From: Xenophilus arseniciresistens
Lineage (GTDB): Bacteria; Pseudomonadota; Gammaproteobacteria; Burkholderiales; Burkholderiaceae_C
NCBI RefSeq assembly: GCF_028023875.1
Contig: NZ_JAQIPB010000013.1
Coordinates: 62,001-126,000 of the forward strand
Direction of reading: 5' to 3'
Length of the DNA stretch: 64,000 nucleotides
The notes below the pieces were generated by a model. That model did no database searches. It was given only the letters and a program-made list of their open reading frames with translations, and was not told the origin of the DNA. This document shows positions 54,487 to 63,370 of this stretch, piece by piece. Position 1 is the stretch's first letter. Each line of letters starts with the position of its first letter. The translations under genes were made by a program, and so were the position numbers.

Positions 54487-55200
54487 ATGAGTCTGTCCCG
54501 TCGCTCGCTTCTTCAATCCGCCGCAGGCTTCGGCCTGGTCGGGCTGACACCCGCACTGCAGGCCGCCGCACCCATCAAGCCCGGCGCCAAGGCCGCGCTC
54601 ATCGTGGTCGATGTGCAGAACTGCTTCGTCGAGGGCGGCACCCTGCCCGTCAAGGGCGGGGCGGAAGTGGTGCCGGTCATCAACGCGCTGGCGCCGAAGT
54701 TCCAGAACATCGTCGCCACGCAGGACTGGCACACGCCGGGCCATGCCTCCTTCGCCAGCGCGCACAGCGGGCAGAAGGCTTTTTCCAGCATCCGGCTGAA
54801 CTACGGCGAGCAGGTGCTGTGGCCCGACCACTGCGTGCAGGGCACCGACGACGCGGCCCTGCACAAGGACCTGCAACTGCCCACCGCGCAACTCATCATC
54901 CGCAAGGGCTTCAACAAGGGCGTGGACAGCTACTCGGCCTTCCAGGAGGCCGACCGCAAGACCGTCACGGGCCTGGCCGGCTACCTCAAGGCGCGCGGCA
55001 TCGACACCGTCTTCGTCACCGGCCTGGCCACCGATTTCTGCGTGGCCTGGACCGCGCTCGACGCACGCAAGGCCGGCTTCAAGGCCTATGTGATCGAGGA
55101 CGCCACGCGCGCCATCGACCTCAATGGCTCGCTGGCCAAGGCGTGGAAGCAGATGCAGGCCCAGGGCGTGCAGCGCATCCAGTCCAGCGACATCGCCTGA
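54487..55200 (+). CDS. pncA: Nicotinamidase-like isochorismatase-family hydrolase with Tat-type signal
   Basis: 237 residues from ATG 54487 (GAGGAG upstream). N-terminus SRRSLLQSAAGFGLVGLTPA is a twin-arginine-like signal ending AAPIK. The PncA catalytic triad is present: Asp in VVDVQNCF, Lys in IIRKGFNKG, and Cys in GLATDFCVAW; metal ligands lie in QDWHTPGHASF. It converts nicotinamide to nicotinate. Most nicotinamidases are cytosolic; export here would place it beside a periplasm-facing dehydrogenase. Confidence 0.85.
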   Translation: MSLSRRSLLQSAAGFGLVGLTPALQAAAPIKPGAKAALIVVDVQNCFVEGGTLPVKGGAEVVPVINALAPKFQNIVATQDWHTPGHASFASAHSGQKAFSSIRLNYGEQVLWPDHCVQGTDDAALHKDLQLPTAQLIIRKGFNKGVDSYSAFQEADRKTVTGLAGYLKARGIDTVFVTGLATDFCVAWTALDARKAGFKAYVIEDATRAIDLNGSLAKAWKQMQAQGVQRIQSSDIA

Positions 55201-55740
55201 GTGAACACGGCCGTCCTCGAACTCACCGTCAATGGCCAGCCCGTGCGCTGCACGGCTTCGCGCGAAGCCTCGTTGCTGCACCTGCTGCGAAACGCGCTGG
55301 GCCTGAACGGCCCCAAGTACGGCTGCGGCCTGGGCCAGTGCGGCGCCTGCACCGTGCATGTGGACGGCGTGGCCGCGCGCGCCTGCGTGATCCCGGCGCA
55401 CGGCATGGCGGGCCGGCACATCACCACGCTCGAAGGGCTCGCGCCGCAGGCGCTGGCATGCGGCACGGCCGTGCGCACGCAGGGCGGTCCCGGCGCTGCG
55501 GCGCGCGACTGGCACCCGGTGCAGGCGGCTTTTGAAGAAGCGCAGGCCGCGCAGTGCGGCTATTGCCTCAATGGCATGGTCATGCAGGCTGCGGCGCTTT
55601 TGGCGCGCGAAGCGCAGCCCAGCCAGGAGCGCATCCGCGCCGAGCTTTCGGGCAACCTGTGCCGCTGCGGCACGCATGTGGAGATCCTGCGCGCCGTCAC
55701 GCTGGCCGCGCAGCGCATGGCGCAGCAGGGCCAGTCATGA
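55201..55740 (+). CDS. nicA: NicA-like [2Fe-2S] subunit of molybdenum hydroxylase
   Basis: 179 residues, GTG start directly abutting the nicotinamidase stop. Two [2Fe-2S] clusters: plant-type GCGLGQCGACTVHVDGVAARAC and the alpha-helical AQCGYCLNGMVMQA with GNLCRCGTH. This small-subunit form accompanies IorB/NicB-type catalytic subunits. It passes electrons from the molybdenum site toward the c-type haems. The nicotinate assignment follows from fusion type and neighbours. Confidence 0.85.
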   Translation: MNTAVLELTVNGQPVRCTASREASLLHLLRNALGLNGPKYGCGLGQCGACTVHVDGVAARACVIPAHGMAGRHITTLEGLAPQALACGTAVRTQGGPGAAARDWHPVQAAFEEAQAAQCGYCLNGMVMQAAALLAREAQPSQERIRAELSGNLCRCGTHVEILRAVTLAAQRMAQQGQS

Positions 55741-58700
55741 GCGCAGCACCGCGTCGCGCCGAGCTGCCGCGCACGCGCGCAGACTATTTGAACGGCGAAG
55801 GCGTGCTGGTGCTGGTGCGCACGCCGCCGCCCGCGCCGCCGCCGGCCAAGGGCCAGCCGCTGGCCGTGCCCGCCAACCCGGCCGAAGGCGACGAGGTGCT
55901 GCTGGCCGTGTGGGACGACGGCAGCGTGAGCGCGCTCAACGGCCATGTGGACCTGGGCACCGGCATCCGCACCGCGCTGGCCCAGATCGTGGCCGAAGAA
56001 CTCGATCTGCAGCTGCACTGCGTGGCCATGGCCCTGGGCCACACGGCCAGCGTGCCCAACCAGGGCGCCACCATCGCCAGCGCCTCGATCCAGATCCACG
56101 CGCAGCCGCTGCGCCTGGCCGCGGCGCAGGCGCGCGGCTGGCTGCTGGCGCGCGCGGCCCAGCGCCTGGGCGTGGCTGCGGATTCGCTGGCGCTGCGGCA
56201 CGGCGTGGTCCGCGTGCAGGGTGCGGACGATGCCCCTGCCCTGCCCATCGGCGCGCTGGTGGCCGGCCAGCGCACCGTGCTGCGGCTCGATGCCGACACG
56301 CCGGTCAAGCCGGTGGCCGACTACCGCATCGTCGGCACGCCGCAGCCGCGCGTGGACATCCCGGCCAAGCTGGCAGGCGAGCTGAGCTTCGTGCACGACC
56401 TGCGCCTGCCCGGCATGCTGCACGGCCGCGTGGTGCGGCCTCCCTATGCGGGCGCCGACCATGGCGAGTTCATTGGCAACACGCTCGAATCGGTGGATGA
56501 AGCCTCCATCGCGCACATTCCCGGCATCCGCGCGGTGGTCGTGATCCGCGACTTCGTCGGCGTGGTGGCCGAGCATGAAGAACATGCCGAGCAGGCCGCG
56601 CGCGAGTTGAAGCTGCGCTGGAAGTCCTGGCCCGGCATGCCCGACCTGAGTGCGCCCGACCAGGTGGCGCAGGCCATCCGCGACAACCCCGCCACCACGC
56701 GCACGCTGGTGGACGAAGGCGACGTGCAGGCCGCGCTGGCGGGTGCGGGCAATGCCATGCGGCGCGAGTACCTGTGGCCCTATCAGCTGCATGCGTCCAT
56801 CGGGCCGTCTTGCGCCGTGGCACTGTGGGCGCCCGAAGCGGGCGCGGGCCTGCGTGTCTGGGCAGGGTCGCAGAACCCGCATGTGCTGCGCGCAGACCTG
56901 GCCAAGCTCATGGGCCTTGAAGACCTGCAGGTCGATGTGGTGCGCATGGAGGCCGCTGGCTGCTATGGCCGCAACGGCGCCGACGACGTGGCCGCCGATG
57001 CGGCGCTGCTGGCGCGTGCCGTCGCGCACCTGGGCGTGCCGGTGCGCGTGCAGCTCACGCGCGAGCAGGAGCACCAGTGGGAGCCCAAGGGCACAGCCCA
57101 GCTCATGACGGTGGCGGGCGCGCTCTCGCCGCAGGGGGGCATTGGCGCCTACGACTTCCAGACCGCCTACCCCAGCAACGGCGCGCCCACCCTGGCGCTG
57201 CTGCTCACGCGCACCGTGGAGCCGCTGGCCCAGGCCTACGAGATGGGCGACCGCACCGCGCGCCCGCCCTATGCCTACGAGAACCTGCGCGTGCAGGTGC
57301 ACGACATGGCGCCCATCGTGCGCGCCTCCTGGCTGCGCGGCGTGTCGGCGCTGCCCAACTCCTTCGCGCACGAAAGCTTCATCGACGAGCTGGCCACCGC
57401 CGCGGGCGTGGACCCGGTGCAGTTCCGCCTGCGTCATCTGCAGGAAGACCCGCGCGCCGTCGAGCTGATCCAGGCCACCGCGCAAAAAGCCGGCTGGCGC
57501 TGGCGCACGGGGCCGCAGGAGAAAAGCGATGGTGGCTTGGGGCCGGGCGGCGATATCCTGTTTGGACAGGGCTTTGCTTACGCGCGGTACATCCACAGCA
57601 AGTGGCCCGGCTTTGGCGCCGCCTGGTCCGCCTGGGTCGCCGATGTGGAGGTCAACCGCAAGACCGGCGAGGTGCATGTGCGCCGCGTGGTGGTGGGCCA
57701 TGACGCGGGCCTGACCGTCAACCCCGCGGGCGTAGAGCATCAGGTGCACGGCAACGTGCTGCAGACCACCAGCCGCGCGCTCAAGGAAGAAGTGCAGTTC
57801 GCGCCGGCTTCGGCGCGCGCGCAGGCGGCCACGCGCCAGACACTGGCGGGCGTGCTGCCGCAAGGCGTGGTGGCCAGCCGCGAATGGGGCAGCTACCCGA
57901 TCCTCAATTTCCGCGAAGTGCCGGTGATCGAGGTGCTGCAGATGCCACGTCCCGGCGAGGCGCCGCTGGGCGCGGGCGAATCGGCTTCGGTGCCCGGCAC
58001 GGCGGCCATCGCCAATGCGATCTTTGATGCCACGGGCGTGCGCTTTCGCGCGCCGCCGTTCACGCCGGAGAAGGTGCTGGCGGCGCTCAATCCCTTGCCT
58101 GCGGGCGAGGGTGGACGTGGCGACGATGCACGGGTGCCGATGGCGCGCGGCCCCCACCCCAACCCTCCCCCGGCGGGGGAGGGGGCAACGAGATACCGGC
58201 CGCGGCGCAAGGGGGTGTGGGCGACGGCCGGCGCGCTGGTGGTGGGCGGCCTGGGCGTGGTGGCGGGCCTGATGGGCTGGCGCCCGGCCATTGCGCCGGT
58301 GTCCTTCAGCGCGGCGGCCTACAGCAGCGAAACCATCGAGCGCGGCCGCGTGCTGGCCGCGGCCGGCGACTGCGTGGTCTGCCACACGGCGCCCGGCGGC
58401 CAACCCTATGCGGGCGGGCTGGCCATGGAAACGCCCTTTGGCGCCATCCACACCACCAACCTCACGCCCGATGCGCAAACCGGCCTGGGCCAATGGTCCT
58501 TCAGCGCCTTCCAGCGCGCGATGCGCGAAGGCATCTCGCGCGACGGCAGGCACCTGTACCCGGCCTTTCCCTACACCGCCTTTGCCAAGACCAGCGACGA
58601 CGACCTGCAGGCGCTGTATGCGTACTTCATGTCGCTGCCGCCGGTGCATGCGCCCACGCCGGCCAATGACCTGAAATTCCCCTTCAACCTGCGCCCGCTC

Positions 58701-59474
58701 ATGGCCGGCTGGAACGCGCTGTTCCACGACCCCAGGCCCCATCAGAACGTGGCCACGCAAAGCGTGGATTGGAACCGCGGCGCCTACCTGGTCAACGGCC
58801 TGGGCCATTGCGCGGCCTGCCATTCGCCGCGCAATGCGCTGGGCGCCGAGAAGACCGGCCCCGCCTTCCTGTCGGGCGCGATGATTGACGGCTGGGAAGC
58901 GCCCGCGCTCACCGCGCTGTCGAACAGCCCCGTGCCCTGGGACGCCGAGGGCCTGTATGCCTACCTGCGCCACGGCCACTCGCCGCGCCACGGCGTGGCC
59001 GGCGGCCCCATGGCCGAGGTGGTGCGCGAGATGCAGGCCCTGCCCGACGCCGACATCCGCGCCATGGCCACCTACCTGGCCAGCTTCAATCCGGCGCCGC
59101 CGCCGCAGCAGCCGCAACAGAAAGACCAAGCCTGGTCGATCGTGCAGTCGGCCGCCGCCGGCCAGGGCCAACTGCTGGGCCCGGGCCAGCGCCTGTTCGA
59201 CAGCGCCTGCGCCGCTTGCCATCACGACGGCGACGGCCCCACGCTGCTGGGCGTGAACACGCCGCTGGCGCTCAACAGCCAGTTGAGCAGCGCGCGGCCC
59301 GACAACCTGATCCGCACCATCCTCGACGGCGTGCGTGCGCCGGCCACGCGCAAGCTGGGCTACATGCCGGCTTTCCGCGATGCGCTCAGCGATGCGCAGA
59401 TCGCCGAACTGGCGCTCTACATGCGCGCGCGCTTCGCGCCCCAGGCCGCGCACGCGCAGCCGCAGCTGCCCTGA
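55737..59474 (+). CDS. nicB: NicB-like molybdopterin dehydrogenase fused to three cytochrome c domains
   Basis: 1245 residues, ATGA overlap with nicA. Residues 1-785 are the xanthine-dehydrogenase-type catalytic part: HVDLGTGIRTALAQIVAEEL, hammerhead RVDIPAKLAGELSFVHDLRLP, and the catalytic Glu in APLGAGESASVPGTA. A membrane anchor (about 825-845) is followed by three haem c sites CVVCH, CAACH and CAACH. This matches the NicAB nicotinate dehydrogenase plan (6-hydroxylation with electrons to the respiratory chain). A repeat-derived stretch of about 32 codons lies in the linker (58092-58186), perhaps explaining the longer-than-usual length. Confidence 0.85.
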   Translation: MSAAPRRAELPRTRADYLNGEGVLVLVRTPPPAPPPAKGQPLAVPANPAEGDEVLLAVWDDGSVSALNGHVDLGTGIRTALAQIVAEELDLQLHCVAMALGHTASVPNQGATIASASIQIHAQPLRLAAAQARGWLLARAAQRLGVAADSLALRHGVVRVQGADDAPALPIGALVAGQRTVLRLDADTPVKPVADYRIVGTPQPRVDIPAKLAGELSFVHDLRLPGMLHGRVVRPPYAGADHGEFIGNTLESVDEASIAHIPGIRAVVVIRDFVGVVAEHEEHAEQAARELKLRWKSWPGMPDLSAPDQVAQAIRDNPATTRTLVDEGDVQAALAGAGNAMRREYLWPYQLHASIGPSCAVALWAPEAGAGLRVWAGSQNPHVLRADLAKLMGLEDLQVDVVRMEAAGCYGRNGADDVAADAALLARAVAHLGVPVRVQLTREQEHQWEPKGTAQLMTVAGALSPQGGIGAYDFQTAYPSNGAPTLALLLTRTVEPLAQAYEMGDRTARPPYAYENLRVQVHDMAPIVRASWLRGVSALPNSFAHESFIDELATAAGVDPVQFRLRHLQEDPRAVELIQATAQKAGWRWRTGPQEKSDGGLGPGGDILFGQGFAYARYIHSKWPGFGAAWSAWVADVEVNRKTGEVHVRRVVVGHDAGLTVNPAGVEHQVHGNVLQTTSRALKEEVQFAPASARAQAATRQTLAGVLPQGVVASREWGSYPILNFREVPVIEVLQMPRPGEAPLGAGESASVPGTAAIANAIFDATGVRFRAPPFTPEKVLAALNPLPAGEGGRGDDARVPMARGPHPNPPPAGEGATRYRPRRKGVWATAGALVVGGLGVVAGLMGWRPAIAPVSFSAAAYSSETIERGRVLAAAGDCVVCHTAPGGQPYAGGLAMETPFGAIHTTNLTPDAQTGLGQWSFSAFQRAMREGISRDGRHLYPAFPYTAFAKTSDDDLQALYAYFMSLPPVHAPTPANDLKFPFNLRPLMAGWNALFHDPRPHQNVATQSVDWNRGAYLVNGLGHCAACHSPRNALGAEKTGPAFLSGAMIDGWEAPALTALSNSPVPWDAEGLYAYLRHGHSPRHGVAGGPMAEVVREMQALPDADIRAMATYLASFNPAPPPQQPQQKDQAWSIVQSAAAGQGQLLGPGQRLFDSACAACHHDGDGPTLLGVNTPLALNSQLSSARPDNLIRTILDGVRAPATRKLGYMPAFRDALSDAQIAELALYMRARFAPQAAHAQPQLP
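58092..58186 (+). repeat. REP-like hairpin pair embedded in frame in nicB
   Basis: Two palindromic units within the coding frame: CCCTTGCC-TGC-GGGCGAGGG (58092-58111) and CCCTCCCCC-GGC-GGGGGAGGG (58163-58183), with CCCCACCCCAACC before the second, a pattern typical of intergenic REP-like repeats. Length keeps the frame, adding a Pro/Gly/Arg-rich linker between the molybdenum domain and the membrane-anchored cytochrome part. Confidence 0.6.
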
Positions 59475-59477
59475 AAC

Positions 59478-60431
59478 TCAGGCGATGGGGGTGGTCTGCT
59501 GCGTATCGGGCGCGGGCTCTGCCCTGGCCGCGCCGGCTTCGGCCGGCAGCAGCTCGTCCAGCAGCGCGTCCTTGTCGTTCCACAACTGCGCCAGCCAGCG
59601 GTGAAAGCGCGTGCGGAAGGCCTTGTCCTGCTCGTAGTTGCTGGTGCTGAACTCGGGCGGGATGGGCAAGGTGCGCGCGCGCAGCACGGCATGGCCGGCG
59701 CGGCCGCACAGCAGGTCCCAGAAGGTGGGCGTGCCCTGCGGGTAGGCGATGGTCACGTCGACCAGCGAGCGGAACTGCGCGCCCATGGCGTGGATGGCCA
59801 GTGCCAGCGCGCCGGCCTTGGGCTTGAGCAGGTGGCGATAGGGCTGGCCCTGGGCCAGGTGCTTGGCCGGCGTGAAGCGCGTGCCTTCGGCGAAGTTGGT
59901 GATGCTGGTGGGCACGTGGCGGAACTTCTCGCAGGCGCGGCGCGTGGTCTCGCGGTCCTGGTCGCGCAGGGCGGGGTTGCGGCGCAGGGCGGCCTTGGAA
60001 TGCCGCTTCATGAAGGGGAACTCCAGCGCCCACCAGGCCAGGCCCACCACGGGCACCCAGATCAGCTGCTGCTTGAGGAAGAACTTGAGCAGCGGAATGC
60101 GGCCGCTGAAGGCCTGCTGCAGCACGAAGATGTCGACCCAGCTGCGGTGGTTGCAGTTGACCAGGTACCAGCCCTGGAGGTCCAGGTCCGTCGGTTGCTG
60201 CACGTCCCAGCGCTGGCGCTGCACCAGGCGGATCCAGAGGTTGTTGCACTGGATCCAGCCGCTGGCGCAGGCGTTGAGCGCCACATCGAGCGGGCGGCGC
60301 AGCGCGGCCACGGGCAGCAGCAGCTTCAAAAGCGCCAGCACGAACAGCGGCAGGGCCCAGAACAGGGTGTTGAAAGCCAGCAGCAGGCCGGCGATGAGGC
60401 CGCGCAGCGGCGAGGGCAGAAAAAAGAGCAT
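59478..60431 (-). CDS. PlsC/YihG-type lysophospholipid acyltransferase
   Basis: 317 residues from ATG 60431. An N-terminal membrane helix (residues 8-40) precedes the HX4D catalytic motif in VNCNHRSWVDIF near residue 93, and the acceptor-binding FAEGTRFT near 180, the two signatures of the PlsC family. The long C-terminal part resembles YihG. It probably acylates a lysophospholipid at the inner membrane. It is convergent with nicB, with only 3 bp between stops. Confidence 0.9.
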   Translation of the reverse strand: MLFFLPSPLRGLIAGLLLAFNTLFWALPLFVLALLKLLLPVAALRRPLDVALNACASGWIQCNNLWIRLVQRQRWDVQQPTDLDLQGWYLVNCNHRSWVDIFVLQQAFSGRIPLLKFFLKQQLIWVPVVGLAWWALEFPFMKRHSKAALRRNPALRDQDRETTRRACEKFRHVPTSITNFAEGTRFTPAKHLAQGQPYRHLLKPKAGALALAIHAMGAQFRSLVDVTIAYPQGTPTFWDLLCGRAGHAVLRARTLPIPPEFSTSNYEQDKAFRTRFHRWLAQLWNDKDALLDELLPAEAGAARAEPAPDTQQTTPIA

Positions 60432-60574
60432 GGCATGACGCAGGAGCGAGCGTGCATTGTGAGGCCTGCGCGCCTGCCTGCGCGCAGGCGCGCACGGGCC
60501 GGGTTCGCCCGCTGCGGGCCGCGCGCGGGGGGCGACAGAATCCAGCCTTTGCCCATCGCCCTCACCTTGCCATC

Positions 60575-61774
60575 ATGTCCTTGCTGCACACCACGCTCAC
60601 CCCTGCCCAATCCCTGCCCCGCGATGCCGAGCGCGCACTCCTGGTCGGCCGGCTGTGGCTGCCGGGCCAGGGGCCGACGCTGGTGGCGGTGCAGGGCGAC
60701 GGCCTGCATGAGCTGAGCGCGCTGGCGCCCACGGCCAGCGAGCTGCTGGAGCGCCCCGATGCGGCGCAGGCCGTGCGTGCCGCGCTGGCGGCCGGCCAGG
60801 CCCCGCGCGTGGCCGACCTGGCCCAGACGCTGGCCAACAGCAGCGCGGCCACGCGTGACGAAGGCCTGCCCTGGCTGCTGGCGCCGTGCGACCTGCAGGC
60901 CGTCAAGGCCAGCGGCGTCACCTTCGTGGCCAGCCTGCTCGAGCGCGTGATCGAGGAGCAGGCGCGCGGCGACGCCTCGCGGGCCGAAGCCATCCGCAGC
61001 GGGCTTTCAAAGGTGCTGGGCGACAACCTCGCGGGCATCGTGCCCGGCTCGGCCCAGGCGGCGCAGGTCAAGGCGCTGCTGATCGCGCAGGGCGCCTGGT
61101 CGCAGTACCTCGAAGTGGGCATCGGCCCCGACGCCGAGATCTTCACCAAGGCCCCGGTGCTGGCCGCCGTGGGCACGGGCGCCGACGTGGGCATCCTCCA
61201 AAGCTCGGTCTGGAACAACCCCGAGCCCGAGGTGGTGCTGGCCGTCAACAGCCAGGGCCGGGTGCAGGGCGCGGCCTTGGGCAACGACGTGAACCTGCGC
61301 GACGTGGAAGGCCGCAGCGCGCTGCTGCTGGGCAAGGCCAAGGACAACAACGCCTCCTGCGCCATCGGCCCCTTCATCCGCCTGTTCGACGCGCACTTCG
61401 ACATGGATAGCGTGCGCCGGATCACCGTGGGCCTGCACGTCGCCGGGCCCGAGGGCTTCGTGATGGAGGGCAGCAGCTCGCTGGCGAAGATCAGCCGCGA
61501 CCCGCTGGCGCTGGTGGCCCAGGCCATCGGCCCGCAGCACGACTACCCCGACGGGCTGATGCTGTTCCTGGGCACCATGTTCGCGCCCACGCAGGACCGC
61601 CATGGCCCGGGCCAGGGCTTCACGCATGTGGTGGGCGATGGGGTGCGCATCCAGGCACCCGAGCTGGGCGCGCTGGTCAACCGCGTGGTGCACGCACAGC
61701 AGGCCGCGCGCTGGCAGTTCGGCATCACGGCGCTGATGCGCAACCTGGCCGGGCGCGGGCTGCTGGGCGGCTGA
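60575..61774 (+). CDS. Fumarylacetoacetate hydrolase family protein
   Basis: 399 residues from ATG 60575. The FAH fold is seen in the C-terminal half: VWNNPEPEVVLAVNSQG, GNDVNLRDVEGRSALLLGKAKDNNASCAIGP, and MLFLGTMFAP. Metal ligands are expected at the Glu residues of EPE and the Asp of NDVN. At about 400 residues it resembles the sugar-acid dehydratase or hydratase members (2-keto-3-deoxy acid type) rather than the small hydroxymuconate isomerases. The substrate is not determined. Confidence 0.85.
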   Translation: MSLLHTTLTPAQSLPRDAERALLVGRLWLPGQGPTLVAVQGDGLHELSALAPTASELLERPDAAQAVRAALAAGQAPRVADLAQTLANSSAATRDEGLPWLLAPCDLQAVKASGVTFVASLLERVIEEQARGDASRAEAIRSGLSKVLGDNLAGIVPGSAQAAQVKALLIAQGAWSQYLEVGIGPDAEIFTKAPVLAAVGTGADVGILQSSVWNNPEPEVVLAVNSQGRVQGAALGNDVNLRDVEGRSALLLGKAKDNNASCAIGPFIRLFDAHFDMDSVRRITVGLHVAGPEGFVMEGSSSLAKISRDPLALVAQAIGPQHDYPDGLMLFLGTMFAPTQDRHGPGQGFTHVVGDGVRIQAPELGALVNRVVHAQQAARWQFGITALMRNLAGRGLLGG

Positions 61775-61788
61775 GGCGCGGGCGCCTC
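61773..61788. terminator. Compact hairpin between convergent genes
   Basis: GAGGCGC-GG-GCGCCTC spans the FAH-family stop codon, followed by ATTCATTCATTC. It lies between convergent genes and may limit readthrough on the plus strand; the loop is very tight, so effectiveness is uncertain. Confidence 0.45.
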
Positions 61789-61798
61789 ATTCATTCAT

Positions 61799-62455
61799 TC
61801 AGGTCGGCAGGCAACTGAGCTGCAGCCGCGGCGACTGCAGCCGCTCGGCGTACCAGCCCGAGCGCTCGGGCGAGAGCAGCGCGGCCAGGCCGCTCATGAG
61901 GGTCACGCTGTCGCCGGCCTTGCGCTCGCGGTAGCAGCCGCCCAGCGCGTCCAGCGTGGCCGTCAGGGCCGCGGCGTCCTGCGGGGCGCTCTTCTGCTGC
62001 GCCTGGGCCTGCTGGCGCAGCCACTTCTCCTGCTCCTCCAGCGTCACGGGCTGCGGCAGCTTGGCCGCTTCCTCGGCCGGGATCATCTGCGCGTACAGCG
62101 CGCTCAGGCTGTCGGCGCCCGAGCGGCCCATGCGCAGGCTCACGTCGTAGTGGGCCTCGAAGGCGCCCTGGCGCGAGACCACGCGCCGGATGGCGTAGTC
62201 CAGCGAACTCTTCTCGCCGCCCAGCTGCGCGACCAGCGCGCGGGCCCGCTCGTTGTTCGGGTCTTCGGCAAAGTCGGTGCGCAGGGCGGCCACGATCTGG
62301 GCGTCGTCGGGGAAGGCGACGCTGCCGGCGGAGGGCTTGGGATCGCAGGCGCTCAGCAGCACGATGGCGGCGGCGAGGGCGCCCAGGCGCAGCGACGGCA
62401 GCGCGCGCGCCGATGACGAAGCGGGTCCGGGGGAAGAAGTCGGCATCAGGGCCAT
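61799..62455 (-). CDS. Putative lipoprotein, unknown function
   Basis: 218 residues from ATG 62455, which has AAGGTG about 10 bp upstream; ATG 62446 would remove three residues, and the frame upstream to 62695 has no protein character. A lipobox AIVLLSACDP places Cys near residue 35. The mature part is charged and helical (PDDAQIVAALRTDF, VTLEEQEKWLRQQAQAQQK) with two further Cys (GGCYRE, LSCLP) that could pair. No family recognised. Convergent with the FAH-family gene. Confidence 0.72.
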   Translation of the reverse strand: MALMPTSSPGPASSSARALPSLRLGALAAAIVLLSACDPKPSAGSVAFPDDAQIVAALRTDFAEDPNNERARALVAQLGGEKSSLDYAIRRVVSRQGAFEAHYDVSLRMGRSGADSLSALYAQMIPAEEAAKLPQPVTLEEQEKWLRQQAQAQQKSAPQDAAALTATLDALGGCYRERKAGDSVTLMSGLAALLSPERSGWYAERLQSPRLQLSCLPT

Positions 62456-62998
62456 CGCAGGCAGCACCTTGTGTGTGAGTGATCGGGAGCCGAAGTGTGG
62501 CCGGTGCCCATGTCGCCAGGCTGTAGTCGCGGGCCGCATCGGGGGCGGGAGCCGGCGTTTTTGTGAATCGATGTTTCGCAGGCGTTGCAGCTGTTGCGCG
62601 CAGGACGCGGGTTCGGCCCGCCCCTGGCCTTGACAGCAACAGGGGCATGTGCTCCAGGGCCTTCCTGCAGCCTCTTCATGCGAATGCTTACTCACTTAAC
62701 AGGCTCGCAGACACGACGAATTCGCATCTGGCCTGAAGGCCGCGCCCGACGCCGGAAAACCGGCGCGCACCTCCTGGCCCTTCTGTAGGAGAGCTTGTAG
62801 GAGAAGCCCTCGAATGATTGAACATTCGCACAGGTTGGCGGCATGTTCGCGAGAAATCGCAACCGTTTGTATACCAACAGCGCTTTACAACTAAGGCAGT
62901 TTGATGAGCGCCGCCCTCGCTAGATTCCAGCGTGTGGTTCGACGCGGACCGCATTTCTTCAATTTTTGTCCCCAGTCACAGCTTCAAGGAGTGAACAC
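62456..62998. other. 543-bp gene-free region upstream of the repeat-protein genes
   Basis: No convincing coding frame on either strand. Less GC-rich than average in its right half. Seen: a tandem TTGTAGGAGA pair 12 bp apart (about 62784-62804), an inverted repeat CGAATG-N6-CATTCG (62811-62828), and AT-rich sequence around 62870-62900 that probably contains the promoter of the 62999 gene. The long leader suggests regulated expression. Confidence 0.5.
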
Positions 62999-63367
62999 AT
63001 GAAGAAAATCGTCGCGGCCAGCGCCATTGCGCTCATTGCCAGCGTTTCCGCCACCGCATTTGCCCAGAGCGGCAGCGGCAACATCCCCGGCATCGGCAAG
63101 GGCTCCGGCTCGGCAGGTTCGGAAATCAACAACAGCCGCATCACGGTCTCGGGCAACAAGGCTCGCGACGTGATGGCCATCGGCGGCTCCCTGGGCGTGG
63201 CCAAGGTGGCCGGCACCGCCGACATGACCGGCATCGCCAACGTCAACAGCGTGAACATCACCGGCTCGAAGGTCAACAACTCCGAGATCACCGTCAGCAA
63301 CAACGAGGCCGACGGCATTAAGGCGATCGGCGGCACCGCCAACGTCAACAGCGTGAACATCAACTGA
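62999..63367 (+). CDS. Secreted Asn/Gly-rich repeat protein (122 aa), unknown family
   Basis: ATG 62999 behind CAAGGAGTG. A Sec signal peptide ends at TAFAQ (residue 23). The mature protein contains two related units: INNSRITVSGNKARDVMAIG and VNNSEITVSNNEADGIKAIG, each followed by G and NVNSVNI, separated by a Gly/Ala linker. The short, Asn-, Ser-, Val- and Gly-rich beta repeats resemble amyloid or beta-solenoid surface proteins such as curlins, but no motif is close enough to name. The downstream gene encodes a protein with the same repeat theme. Confidence 0.78.
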   Translation: MKKIVAASAIALIASVSATAFAQSGSGNIPGIGKGSGSAGSEINNSRITVSGNKARDVMAIGGSLGVAKVAGTADMTGIANVNSVNITGSKVNNSEITVSNNEADGIKAIGGTANVNSVNIN

Positions 63368-63370
63368 CAT

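Noticed and set aside
55560-59453. 1297-codon minus-strand frame opposite nicB
   Set aside because: Same cause; no motif, start context or ribosome-binding site, and it fully overlaps a recognised multidomain enzyme.
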